64,000 nucleotides of DNA from contig CM043944.1 of the NCBI GenBank assembly GCA_014529385.2, forward strand, positions 176,300,740 to 176,364,739. The letters run 5' to 3'. Of the stretch, positions 21,294 through 32,625 are shown piece by piece. The notes under the pieces are model-generated. The model saw only the letters and a list, made by a program, of their open reading frames with translations. It did not search any database and was not told where the DNA came from. How positions within the stretch are numbered: position 1 is the first letter of the stretch; each line of letters begins with the position of its first letter. The DNA comes from Adiantum capillus-veneris. Its lineage: Eukaryota > Streptophyta > Polypodiopsida > Polypodiales > Pteridaceae. The position numbers and the translations under genes are program-made.

Positions 21294-22068
21294 ATTCAAG
21301 GGCTATTTTAGATGCAAAACTGTGGCATGCACGTTTTGGGCATCTGAATTTTGCCAGTTTGTTGCGTTTGCAGAAATTTGAAATGGTTGCTTCTTTGCTG
21401 CCTCTTGAAGAACCTACCAAACATGTTTGTGAAGGATGTATTTTGGGTAAGATGCAACATTCGAAGTTTCCTAAGGATGGTTCAGTTAGGGCCACATGCA
21501 GGTTGCAGCTTGTGCATAGTGATGTTTGTGGGCCCATGCAAACTCTGTCCTTGGGCAATTACCTTTACTTCGTGACTTTCATTGATGATTACTCTAAGCA
21601 TGATGGGTATTTCCGCTTAAAGTGAAGTCCAAAGTTTTTATGTGCTTCAAACAATTTCCTAGCTATGGATGAAAATGTATCAAAATGTACTATGGACACC
21701 CTCCGTTCCGATCGAGAGGGGGGGGGGGGGGGGGGATATGTCTCATGAATTTAATGCATTTTTGGCTAGTTGTGGGATAAAACACCAATGTACATTGCCT
21801 TATACATCTCAGCAAAATGGTGTTGCTGAGAGGAAAAATAGGTCACTTACGGAAATGGCACAATGTATGGTCAAGAGTCAAGCTTTGCCGCATTCTTTTT
21901 GGCTGGAGGCCATCATGTGTGCCACTTATGTACTTAATAGGTGTCCCTACAAAAGCTTTGCAATATATTACTCCATATGAAGCATGGCATGATATAAAGC
22001 CTTCTATTGAGCACATGCATGTTTTTGGTTGTTTGGCATATGCTTTAATGCCACAAACACAGCATTGA
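21251..22068 (+). pseudogene. Copia-1 integrase (broken)
   Basis: The 21251-21625 frame holds the pre-integrase and H2C2 part (LWHARFGHLNFASLLRL, CEGCILGKM) and the start of the catalytic core (LVHSDVCGPM, FIDDYSKH). The frame breaks at 21626. It resumes at 21732 (SHEFNAFLASCGIKHQCTLP and QQNGVAERKNRSLTEMA, holding the catalytic Glu) and shifts again near 21960. An 18-base G run at 21718-21735 sits where the conserved DRGGE motif should be. Integrase would insert element DNA into the genome; this copy cannot. Confidence 0.87.
21718..21735 (+). repeat. Homopolymer G run (18)
   Basis: Uninterrupted G run inside the integrase core, apparently grown from the glycine codons of the conserved RGGE motif. 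Confidence 0.97.
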
Positions 22069-23513
22069 AAATTGGATGATAAGGCTGTCAAATGTATTTT
22101 TGTTGGTTATAGTGATGAAATCAAAGGTTACAGGTTGTATCATCCACAAACAAAATGTATTTTGGTTTCACGGGATGTAGTGTTTGTGGAAGATTCTATT
22201 CAGCCCTTGGTGTCATGTACTAGAGACAGTGTTGTAAGCTCACATGACATTTATGACACTTTGTTGCCTCTTTTCAATGGTGGAAGTTCAAATGTAAATT
22301 CCAATGAGGAAAATGTACAGTCTATGGGGGTTTTCAAAAATGTTATAGATCAGCCTATTATTGATGCAGATGTACATGATGTACTTGATGAGGAAAGGGA
22401 TGAAAATGAGCAGGCTAGAGGTATGCCAAAATGGCTGCTGCATACATTGCATGATAGTAAATTGGATGCACCTTTGTCTAATCGTACTCATTCAGGCTCT
22501 GGTCATGCATCTTATGAATCAAATTGTTATGCTTTAGCTGTGTCTAGATTACATGATGTTGAGGAACCTCTGTCTTTTGATGAAGCACAAAATTCAAAAA
22601 ATTGGATGGCTGCCATGCAATTAGAATATGATACACTTATAGATAATGACACATGGACTTTATGTGATTTGGCTCCTGGCAAAAGGCCATTGGTACGAAG
22701 TGGGTTTACAAGTTGAAATGCAAGTCGGATGGTGAGATCAATCGCCATAAGGATCAACTTGTTGCAAAGGGTTATGCATAGAAAAAAGGGATAGATTATG
22801 AAGAAACTTTTGCTCCCACTTATTGTATGACTAGTGTGCATTTTCTATGTGCATTGGCAACTCATTTGGTTTGGGATGTACATCAATCAGACATTGTTAC
22901 TGCTTTCTTGAACGGTGACATATTTGAGGTAACACAACCTCACGGTTTTGTCAAGAAAGGACAAGAGGACAAAGTGTGCAGATGTAAGAAGGCTTTGTAT
23001 TGGTTGAAGAAATCTCCTCGTGCTTGGCATGAGAAAGTTGACACTCATTTGGTCAAACAAGGATTTCATAATAGTCCAATAGAAAGCACATTGTATGTAA
23101 AGCATGAGGGTGATGTATTTCTCATTGTGGTTCGTTATGTAGATGATTTGCTAATCACTGGACCAAATGAGAGACATATTGCTGAATTTAAGGCTGATTT
23201 GAATGCTACTTTTATGATGGAAGATTTGGGGATGTTGCATCATTACTTGGGCATACAGTTTAAGCCGTGTGATGGTGGTATTGCCTTGTGTCAGAAAAGT
23301 TACATAGGGACATTGGTATGTAAGTTTGGACTTGAGGATTGCAAACCTATTGCCACTCCCATGGAAACAGGTTTAGAATTGAGTCTTCATGATGCTGGTG
23401 ATCCTACAGATGTTGGATGCCTCATTTATGTATGCAACACAAGGCCAGATATTCAGTTTGCAGTCTCACAGGTCAATAGATTTATGTATAGCCCAGGGTC
23501 TAAGCATTGGTAG
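22069..23513 (+). pseudogene. Copia-1 reverse transcriptase (broken)
   Basis: Frame 22072-22716 gives the integrase tail and the start of RT (GYRLYHPQTKCILVSRDVVF, WMAAMQLEYDTLIDNDTW). It shifts near 22700, where the KWVYKLKCKSDGEINRHKD motif continues in another frame and meets a stop (GYA-stop-KKGIDYEETFAP). Frame 22827-23513 holds VHQSDIVTAFLNGD, LYWLKKSPRAW and the catalytic YVDD (VVRYVDDLLITGPN), then the connection domain. Stop at 23513 where the family has W. RT would make cDNA; the frames are broken. Confidence 0.9.
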
Positions 23514-24050
23514 TCTATCAAGAGGATTTTCCGCTACCTTAGTGGCACATTACATCTTGGATTGTTTTATCCCAAGGGGGGATCATTGCCGCCAGGCTTA
23601 CATGATTTTTCAGACTTTTGACACGCCAGTGTCCACAAGTGGTTGTTGTTTCATGCTTGGCAGTTCATGTATCTCATGGTTTAGCAAGAAGCAACCTACT
23701 GTGGCCACTTCTAGGTTTGAGGCTGAGTACAGGGTAGTCTTCACAGCTACGGTTGAGTGTGTATGGCTCAGACTCCTTATGGCTAATTTGGGTGTTGGAT
23801 AGGACACTACCAACACTATCTACAATGACAGTCAGAGCGCATTGGCAGTTGCGAGGAACATATTTTTTCATGCTCGCACAAAGCACATAGAGGTGCATTA
23901 CCACTATGTCAAGGAGATTCTCTCAATAGGAGAGTCAACTTGGCTTATGTGCCAACACAAGACAACCTTGCAGATATTTTGAGAAAGGCATTGTCTCGTG
24001 AGAAGCTCGAAGCTTTCCGCAAAGCTTTGGGATTACTCCCCTTTGTGGAC
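23514..24050 (+). pseudogene. Copia-1 RNase H (broken)
   Basis: Frame 23389-23802 gives the RNase H core (STSGCCFMLGSSCISWFSKK and QPTVATSRFEAEYR), a stop at 23800-23802, then YNDSQSALAVARN and HARTKHIEVHYHYVKE in the same region. This is the usual C-terminal domain of copia pol. Confidence 0.85.
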
Positions 24051-24116
24051 TGATCATGTCCTCAGGGCATTGCACTTCTCTCTACTCATGTGCCAGCTCT
24101 CGTTCACCACATCACT

Positions 24117-24129
24117 CCAGAGGGGGATT
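24117..24129 (+). other. Copia-1 polypurine tract
   Basis: ccagagggggatt directly before the 3' LTR; it primes plus-strand DNA synthesis. Confidence 0.88.
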
Positions 24130-24355
24130 TGTTATCATATACATGTGGTAGTGATGTGTGTGAACACACTAGGACCGTCGGGGCATTTTTCCCTCTTTAG
24201 GAGGTTTTTTCCCTTGTGCATTGTATATATGCCCATCACTCTAGGGGTATCTATCTTTCCATTGCACACTAAGTAATACACTCTCTATTGTTTACCTTGT
24301 GCTTCCTTCATCTTCTCCAAGCTGTGTATGTTTTCTAGCAACCCTAAATCCAACA
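24130..24355 (+). repeat. Copia-1 3' LTR
   Basis: 226 bp, TGTTATCATATACATG ... AAATCCAACA, followed by the target duplication CAAGA. Confidence 0.95.
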
Positions 24356-25680
24356 CAAGACACTAGATAGGATTGGCAGCCATATGGATTTATGTTTGCC
24401 ATCTTGTTAGGGATCCTTTTATTAACTTGTATCATTGTGGGAGACCAATAAGATATGGATGGTCTTGTTTGATGTGAGTGTGCCAGCTTGTGCATCAATA
24501 TTTGCCTTGCGTTTCTCTACTTCTGGCGAAGGTGCTTGGGCACCCAAATTATCCTTGTACGCCTATTATTCAAAATTTGTTTTCTCCAAGAAAAACATGG
24601 ATTTCTTACCTACCTTGACACCTCTTTTGGATTGTGTGGGATTTGTGCATGCATAAAAAGTTTGGTTTTGGGTATCCATATCTATGAGAGATTGGATGTT
24701 AGTATTTTCTTTGGCACCAAACCTATTACCACGTTGGTTTCTAGGATTTTACATTGAATTTTGATGTATCTAGGGGATTGACAGACTAGGAGCAACCTGT
24801 GATGGTTCTTGTGTAGGATTCTTTGCTATGGATGGTTGGCTCTAGCTTGACATAAGCATAGTAAAATGTAAGACATCCCATTTTGCTGTCAAGCTCTTAT
24901 TTTAACACCTATGATGAAGGCTGCTCAGAAGTCGTCATTGAAGATGAACACATAGAGTGATCTGGCATGTATTTTTTTCCTTTATGCCTAGGACTTGCAC
25001 ATCGGTGGCTACATTTACAAACAATGCACATCCGCTGGTAGATTTGTTGAAAAATACACCCTATCAAATTCCCAATCAATGTAGGCTTGGTATTGGTGTT
25101 GCCAAGACTTTCCTAAGATTATCTGTGATGCAGAACATGAAAATGGTGATCACACTATAGTAGACAATGGTAGGTATACATAACCTAGTGTGGAGACATG
25201 ATCCTTGGTGAATCCATCAAGAGTATTAAATCCTCCCACTTGGTAAATCCCTTCTTCCCAATAGCTAAATGTATAGTTGATTAAATTATGTTGAGCCCAA
25301 GAATCAATAATCACAAATTGCTTAACCAGAATACAGGGATCAAGATTGATGATATGGGCTAGCTCATCTAGAATACAGGGATCAAGATTGATGACATCTG
25401 CATTGTCCTTATCAATATGTTGCCCCATGAATACCTATTTAACCACGACATGGTCTCTTTGCACCTTCCACCTCTTTGAATCGATCTTGTAATTTTGTCT
25501 TTGATGCCTCCATTTGGTGTATGCTATCACCACATCTTTATCTTGCAACCTGTTCTTAGATCCATAGATTCTAGACAACTCATCAATAGCTAGCTATATA
25601 TGACACTTCTTTATTTATCACCTACTCATCCAGTTAGGCATCTCTTCCCCATCAAGATTTGCTAACTTTATGGTCCGGTC
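24356..25680 (-). pseudogene. Ty3-O post-integrase ORF: second retropepsin plus W-x-P-K repeats (broken)
   Basis: Minus-strand remnant colinear with Ty3-B 38705-40093. From 25680 downwards: LANLDGEEMPNWMSR (Ty3-B: LATLDGEEMPNWISG), a retropepsin-like block with IIDSWAQHNL (Ty3-B: LLDSGAQANL), ILGKSWQHQYQAYIDW (Ty3-B: LLGQPWQKQYNAMIDW), then tryptophan motifs IWIPKTK near 24675 and IIWVPKHLRQ near 24545. A short duplication repeats INLDPCIL. The ORF continues at 5532 leftwards. Many stops and shifts. It shows that this extra domain is a family trait and not peculiar to Ty3-B. Confidence 0.75.
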
Positions 25681-26740
25681 CTAACCCATGATTCCATAAT
25701 TTACCGGTGTGCTCCTTGAGCGTATATGCAACAACATAGTCCCCACATTGGAACACCTTGTTTTTTCTTCAAGCATCACGAAATTTTTTTTGTCTCCTTT
25801 TTTGAGCAAAGATGTCCACAACGGTCTTCGAACAAGTTCTCCTAGTCGTTTCAACCAATCAATCCTTGACCATATGTGATCATTCCATCCTTGTTTAAAT
25901 GCTACACTTAGAGATGGAATTAAAAATTCCATAGGTAAGATTGTAACCAACCCATACATTATGTTGAATGGCATCATACATATAGCTATTTTGAAAGCTA
26001 CATGGTATACCCATAATATCAAATGAAAATTTTGATCCCAATTAGATCCAGATATGCTAACAATCTTGATGAGTATGGTGCATAATATTTTGTTTGTACT
26101 CTTTGCTTGACCATTACCCTATGGGTGATATGGAGAAAACTTTTGTGCATGATCAAGAACTCATCTAGTAGGTATTTGATTACTTTATTCAAAAAATGTG
26201 TGCCCTTGTCACTCACTATCTCTATGGGTAACCCATAACTTGTGAGCACATACTCATATAGAAATCTAGTAATGGTACATGCGTCAGCTTCGAGGGGTAC
26301 ACTATTCAAGCTATATAACATGCATTTGAGGGGTAATTAGAACACCCTTTTTTAACATATTGGATGCATAAAATGGCCCCTTATTTTAGGAAATTTTCTC
26401 AAAATGGAATATAAAGATCCCTTTTGTTAATGTATCTGTGTTAATTTTCCTAAACTATTTTCTTTTAAAGACCCCTCCTACCCTACTAAACTCATGTGGT
26501 ACATTAACATGATTACATAGTGCACCCCCCCTTGAGGTGTCTGCTTTGGGTGTAGCTTGTGCTTCAAACCACTTCATGAGGTAATCTATTGCCACAATAA
26601 TATATTGGGCATGGGTCTTTTGTGCAAGTAGTGCAATAGGACCGACAAAGAGGATTCCCCACTAGGCAAATGACATTTCTCCCATCATCAGTTGGAGTGG
26701 TGTATTATACTTGGTGATAGTTTTGTTTGCTAGCAATTGT
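25681..26740 (-). pseudogene. Ty3-O integrase core (broken, holds a MITE)
   Basis: The catalytic core is recognisable in pieces: WGILFVGPIALLAQKTHAQY and IIVAIDYLMKWFEAQATPKA (26740-26546), then RFLYEYVLTSYGLPIEIVSD and KGTHFLNKVIKYLLDEFL (26290-26130), then MPFNIMYGLVTILPMEFLIP (25985-25920). It matches the Ty3-B integrase nearly residue by residue. The insert at 26291-26538 splits it. The N-terminal zinc domain and RNase H are missing: the RT thumb motif ends near 26840 and the core begins within about 120 bp. Confidence 0.82.
26291..26538. mobile_element. MITE-like insert, 248 bp
   Basis: Interrupts integrase codons between KAD and the duplicated ADACTIT. The left end cgaggggtacactat and the right end atagtgcacccccccttg form imperfect inverted repeats sharing GGGGTxCACTAT. 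Flanks are GTCAGCTT (26283-26290) and GTCTGCTT (26539-26546), an 8-bp duplication with one mismatch, the size expected for hAT-type elements. Non-coding. Confidence 0.6.
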
Positions 26741-26799
26741 CACATATTTTGACATATTTTGTTGCATCTAAAAATAATAGGCACATATTTACTAATGAA

Positions 26800-27575
26800 G
26801 GGAATTTGGATTTTCTTATTCTCTATGCTAGTTGGCAACTAACAATGACCCATGAGAGCTTGGACCTCCCTAATAGCGGTTGGTTTTGGCAATTGCACAA
26901 TCACTTTAACCTTGTCCATGTCCATTGCAAATCCCATCTTTAGAAACAATGTGCCATAGGATTTTGCCTTCTTAAACCATAAAAACACATTTGCTAGGAT
27001 TAAGACAAAAGCAATAAATCCTATGTTTCTCAAACACGAGCTATAGATGTGGGATGTGCTCAAAACATATGCCAAAATGGACACACAAAATGGCCATGAA
27101 TACTTACAAAGACATTCTCAAAATCATGAGCCATAAGTCATTGGAATGTGGCTGGAACATTGGTTAGGTAGAATGTCATGACCCTATAGGCAAATATGCC
27201 TCATTTTGTGGCGAAGGTTTATTATGTTGATCCTCAAGTTTGATGGATACTTGTTAGTAGCCCGAGAAAACATCTAAGGATATGTATGCTTCTTTTTCTT
27301 GCCACTCTGTCAATGGCATGGTCCATGTTCAAAAAGGGATACTTATATTAAATAGTAGCTTCATTTACCTTCGTGAGATTGTCACATTGTTCTAAGATTA
27401 ATACACACTCAAAGTTTACCGTTCTTCTTGGGCACTACCATGATGGGAGACACCTAATCCGTGTGTGCTATCTTGTAGATAAATTTGGCTTCCTTCAACT
27501 TATTTATTTCCTCTTTAATATGCTTTTGGTAAATATGTAAGTGTTCAAACATTGCCTAAGATTTTGCTATGTATG
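26800..27575 (-). pseudogene. Ty3-O reverse transcriptase (badly decayed)
   Basis: Fragments in several frames: INKLKEAKFIYKIAHTD then VSPIMVVPKKNGKL (27520-27420), later LEDQHNKP (finger/palm), and DKVKVIVQLPKPTAIREVQA then LMGHC (26920-26840), the counterpart of Ty3-B EKIKVIVDMPRPTNAKQVQS. The catalytic YMDD region is not recognisable. RNase H is deleted. Confidence 0.72.
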
Positions 27576-28112
27576 AATTGGAAATGGTATCTTTAATGCA
27601 ATCATTAGCACATTAAAATATGAGGCTTTCCTTCAACTACGCTTTTGTTTTTGTTCCTTTCACATTTTTGGTAGTATCATTGGTTGCAAGAAGGTTTTTG
27701 ATTTTGGAAGTCCAAAAACTTATCCTCACCGTTTCTTTGCAAGAACTGCTTGCGTACAACTCTGATCGCAATTTTAGGCTCAAATTTGTGAGTTTGCTCA
27801 TTATCACCATCTTGATCCTGAGGTGTCTTCTGGGCATCATAGAAGTTCTTGTACTCATTTTCCATTGTTTTATGGCTCATGTCATGGACCAAAACTTCAT
27901 CTTGGATTTGAAGGCACTTAAGAGAATTCTTGAGATGGGTAACCTCCTTGGGGAAATGATCCTCATCATTCTTCGAGCCAGGTTGTAGAGGTTGAGGTCG
28001 TAGGCAACTTAGCATCATGATCGATACAAGATCATAACCATATTCATCACTACATTTTGTAGGGCTTCCTCAATAGTATACATGCCCAAAGTTGCTAGTA
28101 TTTGACGTCATT
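27576..28112 (-). pseudogene. Ty3-O protease-RT spacer
   Basis: Minus-strand frame with the DDYGYDLV relic (Ty3-A: DENGYDVVPYF) near 28040, then a polar, K- and Q-rich stretch to 27677. It links the first protease to RT. No catalytic motif. Confidence 0.6.
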
Positions 28113-28790
28113 CTAGAGGTTCAAAGTCCAACTTGTGAAGGGCTCTAAAATGTATGATGGGTCAAAATATGGTATGTTTAAAATGCATTCCTCCTTTGAT
28201 AACTCTTGACACTCGGAAGCTTTACACATCCATAGATGGGTTTCTATATTATTCCATGGTTTGGACTCATTGTCAATCACAGTAGTGGTAGAATAAGAGT
28301 GCTCTACTGAAGCTTTCACAATGTCTTGATAAAAGTGGTCTCTCAGATTCACATGTAAGTAACTACACCCTTTTGCCTCAAGTAGATGTAGTTGTACCCC
28401 TTGTATTGAACCACCTAGATTTGGCACATGAATTTGCAACCCAAAATGATTCACAATGGCAAAGGTATGTGCATACTCTATTTCAAACAAGAGGTTACAT
28501 TAATATGTTCTAGAAAGCCTAAAAGTGGCCATCTCCTAGTTGCAAATCGATATAAGTTTTTTATGGCAGGTTTCCCCATAGTTCCCAATTTGGATTAGTA
28601 ATAATATCAACACTCACTCCACTGTCTAGCATAGCAAGAGTTTTAGCTCCCGCATAGTCTATATGTAGAGTGCTATTCCCATCTTCACCTTTGCAATATT
28701 TGCCAACTTTGTTGACGGGAACATAGTTTTTACTTTTCGCATCAAACATTTGGTCTACTTCTTTTATCAAAGAGTATATTACATGCAATG
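28113..28790 (-). pseudogene. Ty3-O first protease (broken)
   Basis: Frame 28788-28561 gives VPVNKVGKYCKGEDGNSTLH then TLAMLDSGVSVDIITNPNWE, a retropepsin with DSGV. Frame 28490-28113 gives the downstream part (FEIEYAHTFAIVNHFGLQIH, LHVNLRDHFYQDIVKASVEH, LWMCKASECQELSKEECILN). It aligns throughout with Ty3-A and Ty3-B. A shift near 28500-28560 breaks it. Confidence 0.8.
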
Positions 28791-30822
28791 CCCATCTTAT
28801 TCTTGCATTAGCATATCTCTTGACACATCTTTGGGTGTATCATTCAACACAATAGTTTTTCTAGGGTTAAGGTTTACTTTATCGGTGTGTGAGACGGTAA
28901 CTCACAGATATTCTTTGTGTTTAATGCTGGTGGCATGGAGGACTTCCAGTGGGATTGGGAGTCTCATAATTTTTGAATTCTTCTTTGACATCCCAATATA
29001 TGAGGGCAAGGTCCTTAGGGGTTTCAGCCTTGGAATTTTTTGATTTTTTAGATCTAGTATCCCCATATAAGGATTGCAAGTCCAGCTTAAGAGACTGATA
29101 TCTTACCTTGTCAAACGTTTTGACACTATCCTTTGCCTCTCTTACTCACTTCTAGAGCTGGTATTGCCAAGTCTATTCTACCTCAAAAATACCCAAGTTT
29201 AGTTTATTTTTAGGGCTAGAAGACTCAATTTTTGTAGGAATGGATGGTATTGATTTAGGTGGTTGGGGGCATTTAAGAATCTTCGCTTGATGTTCATCAT
29301 CAAAAGGTCTATCAACACTTGGAATTATCTCTTTTGGAGGAATAGTTGTGGAAATAGGCATAGCTAAGGGTGTCTGGTGTGAGATGGGCTTGGGAGATCC
29401 CATTAAGTCTTCAATTAACCTCTCTACTCTTCCTTCCTCCACTATTAAATCCCAATATACTTTGATGTGCTCCTCTCTCACTCCTCTTTGGTTGGCTTCG
29501 CCTTCAATCTAGATTCCTATGCTTGAAGCATAACATCCAATGTTTTGTTCACCTTCTTGACGAGTACCAATCCACTAGAATTGGCTTTATTGGTTGGTGT
29601 CTTTTGTCATGATTCCTTTGATTGCTCTCAAATTGTATTTCTCCTTCTCTAACATAGCATTAATCTAATTGTTCCTAGCCTTTTATATAGGCCTTCTAGC
29701 TTTCCACAAACCTCTCTTGCTTTTAAACTTTTGGCTAGAATCTTTCCTTTGATTTTGCGTCATCTTTAGATCTATGGTTTTGATTCTTTTAACTTGTGCA
29801 TGGCTTACTACATCAATTGCCAGTATTGGTTTTGAGTTTTTTGCACCTACATGTGTGATACTATGCTAATTGGCACTATTGGTTTACTCTCAAGAGTATT
29901 GGGTGATTGAATAACTTCTCCAAGATTGATAGAAGCTTTAGCTTTATTGTTTGGATTGTTGGGAAAATCTATAAACAAATGCTTAGTATTGAATTTTTTA
30001 GACGACTCTCTTACCAAATGATCTTCTTAGCACTTAAAGAATGCTTCAATTGGTGTCCTTGGATGTGTTCTAGGCATGGCATTTAGATTAGCTGTTTCGT
30101 TGGATATAAAAATCAATGTGTTATCCTTTATATTGTACCTACTACTAGAGCTTGGAATAATGCCAGGTAAACTTGCATCTGGTGCCCAAGTGGCCTAGTA
30201 GTCTTGAGGCCATCCTCATAATAATTATTTCATCCTCTCTATATATGGTGTAGTGGGAACTAGTGCCCCCTCATTCTCTTTAGCAACTAAACAAATATAA
30301 TTGAGGTTGCTACATTGCATGGCCCTCTACTTGTGGGACTATAATCACCGTCTCTTTCTCAATGTTAAACTTGCTAGCTCTCTCATTTGCCACTTATGGA
30401 GGAGTTGAAACTTCATCCTTCTCAAAATCATCATTAGCAATAGGAAACTCAAGCTTATTATTTGATTCTCTCAAAGGTACACAAACTAGTTCCATAAAAG
30501 ATTGAGCTGTCTTGATGAGACTTTTGCACACCTCAAATGTTTAAGTCTTGAGGACGGGCTTTAGGTATGTTTTTCTTTGTTCTTCTAGAAGTTTACCTAA
30601 CTTCAATGAGCTTAAAAAGCATTTGATTTGAGTGTCAACAATCTCAAACCTTTTTCCCACAAGAAGAGATCCTATCGACTTTCTTGCACCTCTATTTTGT
30701 AACTTAATAGGCCATGGTTTTGCATCCCTAGGTACTTGTAAAGCCTCATCTTCATGTGATGTTCCCTTCAGATTTGGTGAGCTCCTTCTACTTGTATTTT
30801 CTCTGATGAAATATTTCACTTT
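28791..30822 (-). pseudogene. Ty3-O mid-Gag (broken)
   Basis: Scattered frames: 30834-30541 with LLEEQRKTYLKPVLKT then FEVCKSLIKTAQSFME, matching Ty3-A LEMCRKMIQTAQSLLE; and 29481-29173 with a Pro-rich stretch. Weak matches to the zinc-knuckle region lie at 29990-30060. Stops are frequent. Upstream Gag continues at 55149 after removal of Ty3-E. Confidence 0.65.
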
Positions 30823-30827
30823 GTAGG

Positions 30828-30919
30828 TATCCAACTCACCACCCAGACATAGCCTCTTATAGACTCTCCCTAGCCGCGTTCAGCAGACCAGGCCATGGCC
30901 TCTGGCCCTTGGCATGACA
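30828..30919 (-). repeat. Ty3-E 3' LTR (about 92 bp)
   Basis: Shares ccaactc-cacccag-tagcctcttata-ctc-ccctagcc-c-ttcag with 55061-55148. It ends ggcatgaca, next to the polypurine tract at 30920. Confidence 0.72.
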
Positions 30920-30932
30920 TTACTCCCCCTTA
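30920..30932 (-). other. Ty3-E polypurine tract
   Basis: Plus strand ttactccccctta, purine-rich on the element strand, adjacent to the LTR edge. Confidence 0.7.
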
Positions 30933-31637
30933 GAGAAGCGTTTTTTTCCTCGAAGACAAAAGTGGGGAGCTTCTTCTTAAGAACAATAATGTTTTTTCAA
31001 GTGGCACTTTCCTTAGGTATGTATTTCAACTTGACTAATTCTTGATGATGAGTACGTAAATCATTATAATTAATAATGCAGTAAGGTTCATGTGGTTGAG
31101 TTGGAGGTTCAATAAAATCAACTAGAATTTACTGATCAATAACGTTGTCATCCTTATGAAAGCATTTACGTAAACGACTTACATGAAATACTGGATGAAT
31201 GTGAGAGTATGCACGTAACAAGAGTTTGTAGGCCATATAACCAAATTGTTTGAGTATCTTAGAAGATCCACAAAACCTTAAAGATAATTTAGGTGTTGGC
31301 CCAATATTCAAACAATCTGAATGCTCTAGCACACGCAAAATACCTCTTTCCCTTCCATGAATGTAACTTACCGACGTTTCTCACTAGCATACTTTTCATA
31401 CCGATCTTGTGCTTGTCATACATTTTGACAAGCTAGTCTTAGTATTTCTATATATTTCTTCGACATGCTGAAGTTTTTTTAGTCTCCAAACCCACTGTAA
31501 TTGGTGACCTAGGTTGAAAACCATACATAGGCATGAAAGGACTAAAACGAGTTATCACATGTGAGGAACTATTATAAGAAAATTCAAGAATAGAGAGATA
31601 ATTTTCCCAATCTAATTGATTTTTGCTAATGTATTCT
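30933..31637 (-). pseudogene. Ty3-E integrase C-terminus and chromodomain-like end
   Basis: Frame 31338-31129 holds LSLRFCGSSKILKQFGYMAY and SHIHPVFHVSRLRKCFHKD, the GPY/F-type integrase C-terminal domain of chromoviruses. Downstream (31110-30935) KLKYIPKESAT then FVFEEKNASLRG resembles the end of a chromodomain. The integrase core towards 31637 is decayed and is cut by Ty3-B; the ATTCT at 31633-31637 is the duplicated target. The chromodomain would steer integration to chromatin. Confidence 0.78.
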
Positions 31638-32580
31638 TGTTAAGGCGGTTACGCCGCTAGCGGAAGCTAAATAGCGAGAACTCAACCAACAACAGAATTT
31701 GTCAGACGAGGACGAAGCTTGACCCGCAGGCGCATGGAAACAACTAGGTGGGTGTCAAATCACCTACTCGACCTTCTAATGACAATCACTACTAAGGAAA
31801 TCAAATCTAAGTTCTAAAATACGCAAGTGACTGAAATCCGTACTACGAACGAATGCTATACGAAACAGGATCTAGAATCATTGAATCGATCTCAAACTCA
31901 AGGGGAAGTCTATGCACTAGGTAAGAACAACACCCTAAAGACTTGAACTGCAAAATCAACCTATAATCACTCCGTGCGGTAAACGCGTATGAAGACAGGC
32001 CAAAAAATATAGGTGACTGAAACTTGACCCCGATGGTACTAATGTGTAGCTCTACTCGTTGTGGTTCTATAGATATGTTGCACGCTCTATTCCGACACAC
32101 GAGTTGGAAGAAAACTCACACCGAAGCTCGTAGGAACTTACCACACATAGAAGCCGATAGCGCGCACTCTTGGTATCAGTGCGTAGCTCTCGCCGTTGCT
32201 AACACAATGGCGGTGTCGCTTCTCCAATGGCGGCTCCGTAGCTCGCGTAGCAAGTAGATAAGACTCTCTCTCTCTCTCTCACTCTCTCTCAGACACAGTC
32301 ACGGCGCTCAAAAACTCACTTTGATTAATAATCTGAATCTCCTTTAGGTTACAAAACTTTGGCTTATATACCTCAGCCTTGGAGGTGAGAACATCTCTAA
32401 CTAATTACATCAGCAAGTGAAATTACTTCGGGATTACAAGCTGGAAACTCAATTGAGTCCCGTTACTTAATGAATGGCTCAATTCAAAATCAATGTCGGA
32501 AAGACATTTATTACAATCAATGGTTACAAAAATGATGAGTGTGAGCAAAAATGTGGGTGTGATCCTCTGCTGGCTCAACA
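31638..32580 (-). repeat. Ty3-B 3' LTR
   Basis: 943 bp. Contains the half-site ACGCGTATGA near 31983, matching the Ty3-B palindrome arm, and a (TC)n tract near 32265-32290. Confidence 0.96.
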
Positions 32581-32592
32581 CTCCCCCCCTCC
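32581..32592 (-). other. Ty3-B 3' polypurine tract
   Basis: Plus strand ctccccccctcc at the LTR edge, followed by the hairpin catgtc-gtccct-gacatg. Confidence 0.9.
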
Positions 32593-32625
32593 GCGTTCAT
32601 GTCGTCCCTGACATGAACTTTTTGG

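Larger units (their letters stand above)
5533..24355 (+). mobile_element. Copia-1: Ty1/copia element, interrupted by Ty3-A
   Basis: Plus-strand Ty1/copia element with LTRs of about 226 bp, a tRNA-iMet primer site, gag, PR, IN, RT, RNase H and a polypurine tract, in the copia order (IN before RT). The target duplication CAAGA occurs at 5528-5532 and 24356-24360. Without Ty3-A and its TATTG duplication the element is about 5.1 kb, normal for copia. The two LTRs differ at about 20 of 226 positions by eye, making it the oldest well-bounded insertion here. The gag-pol frame is broken many times. Confidence 0.93.
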
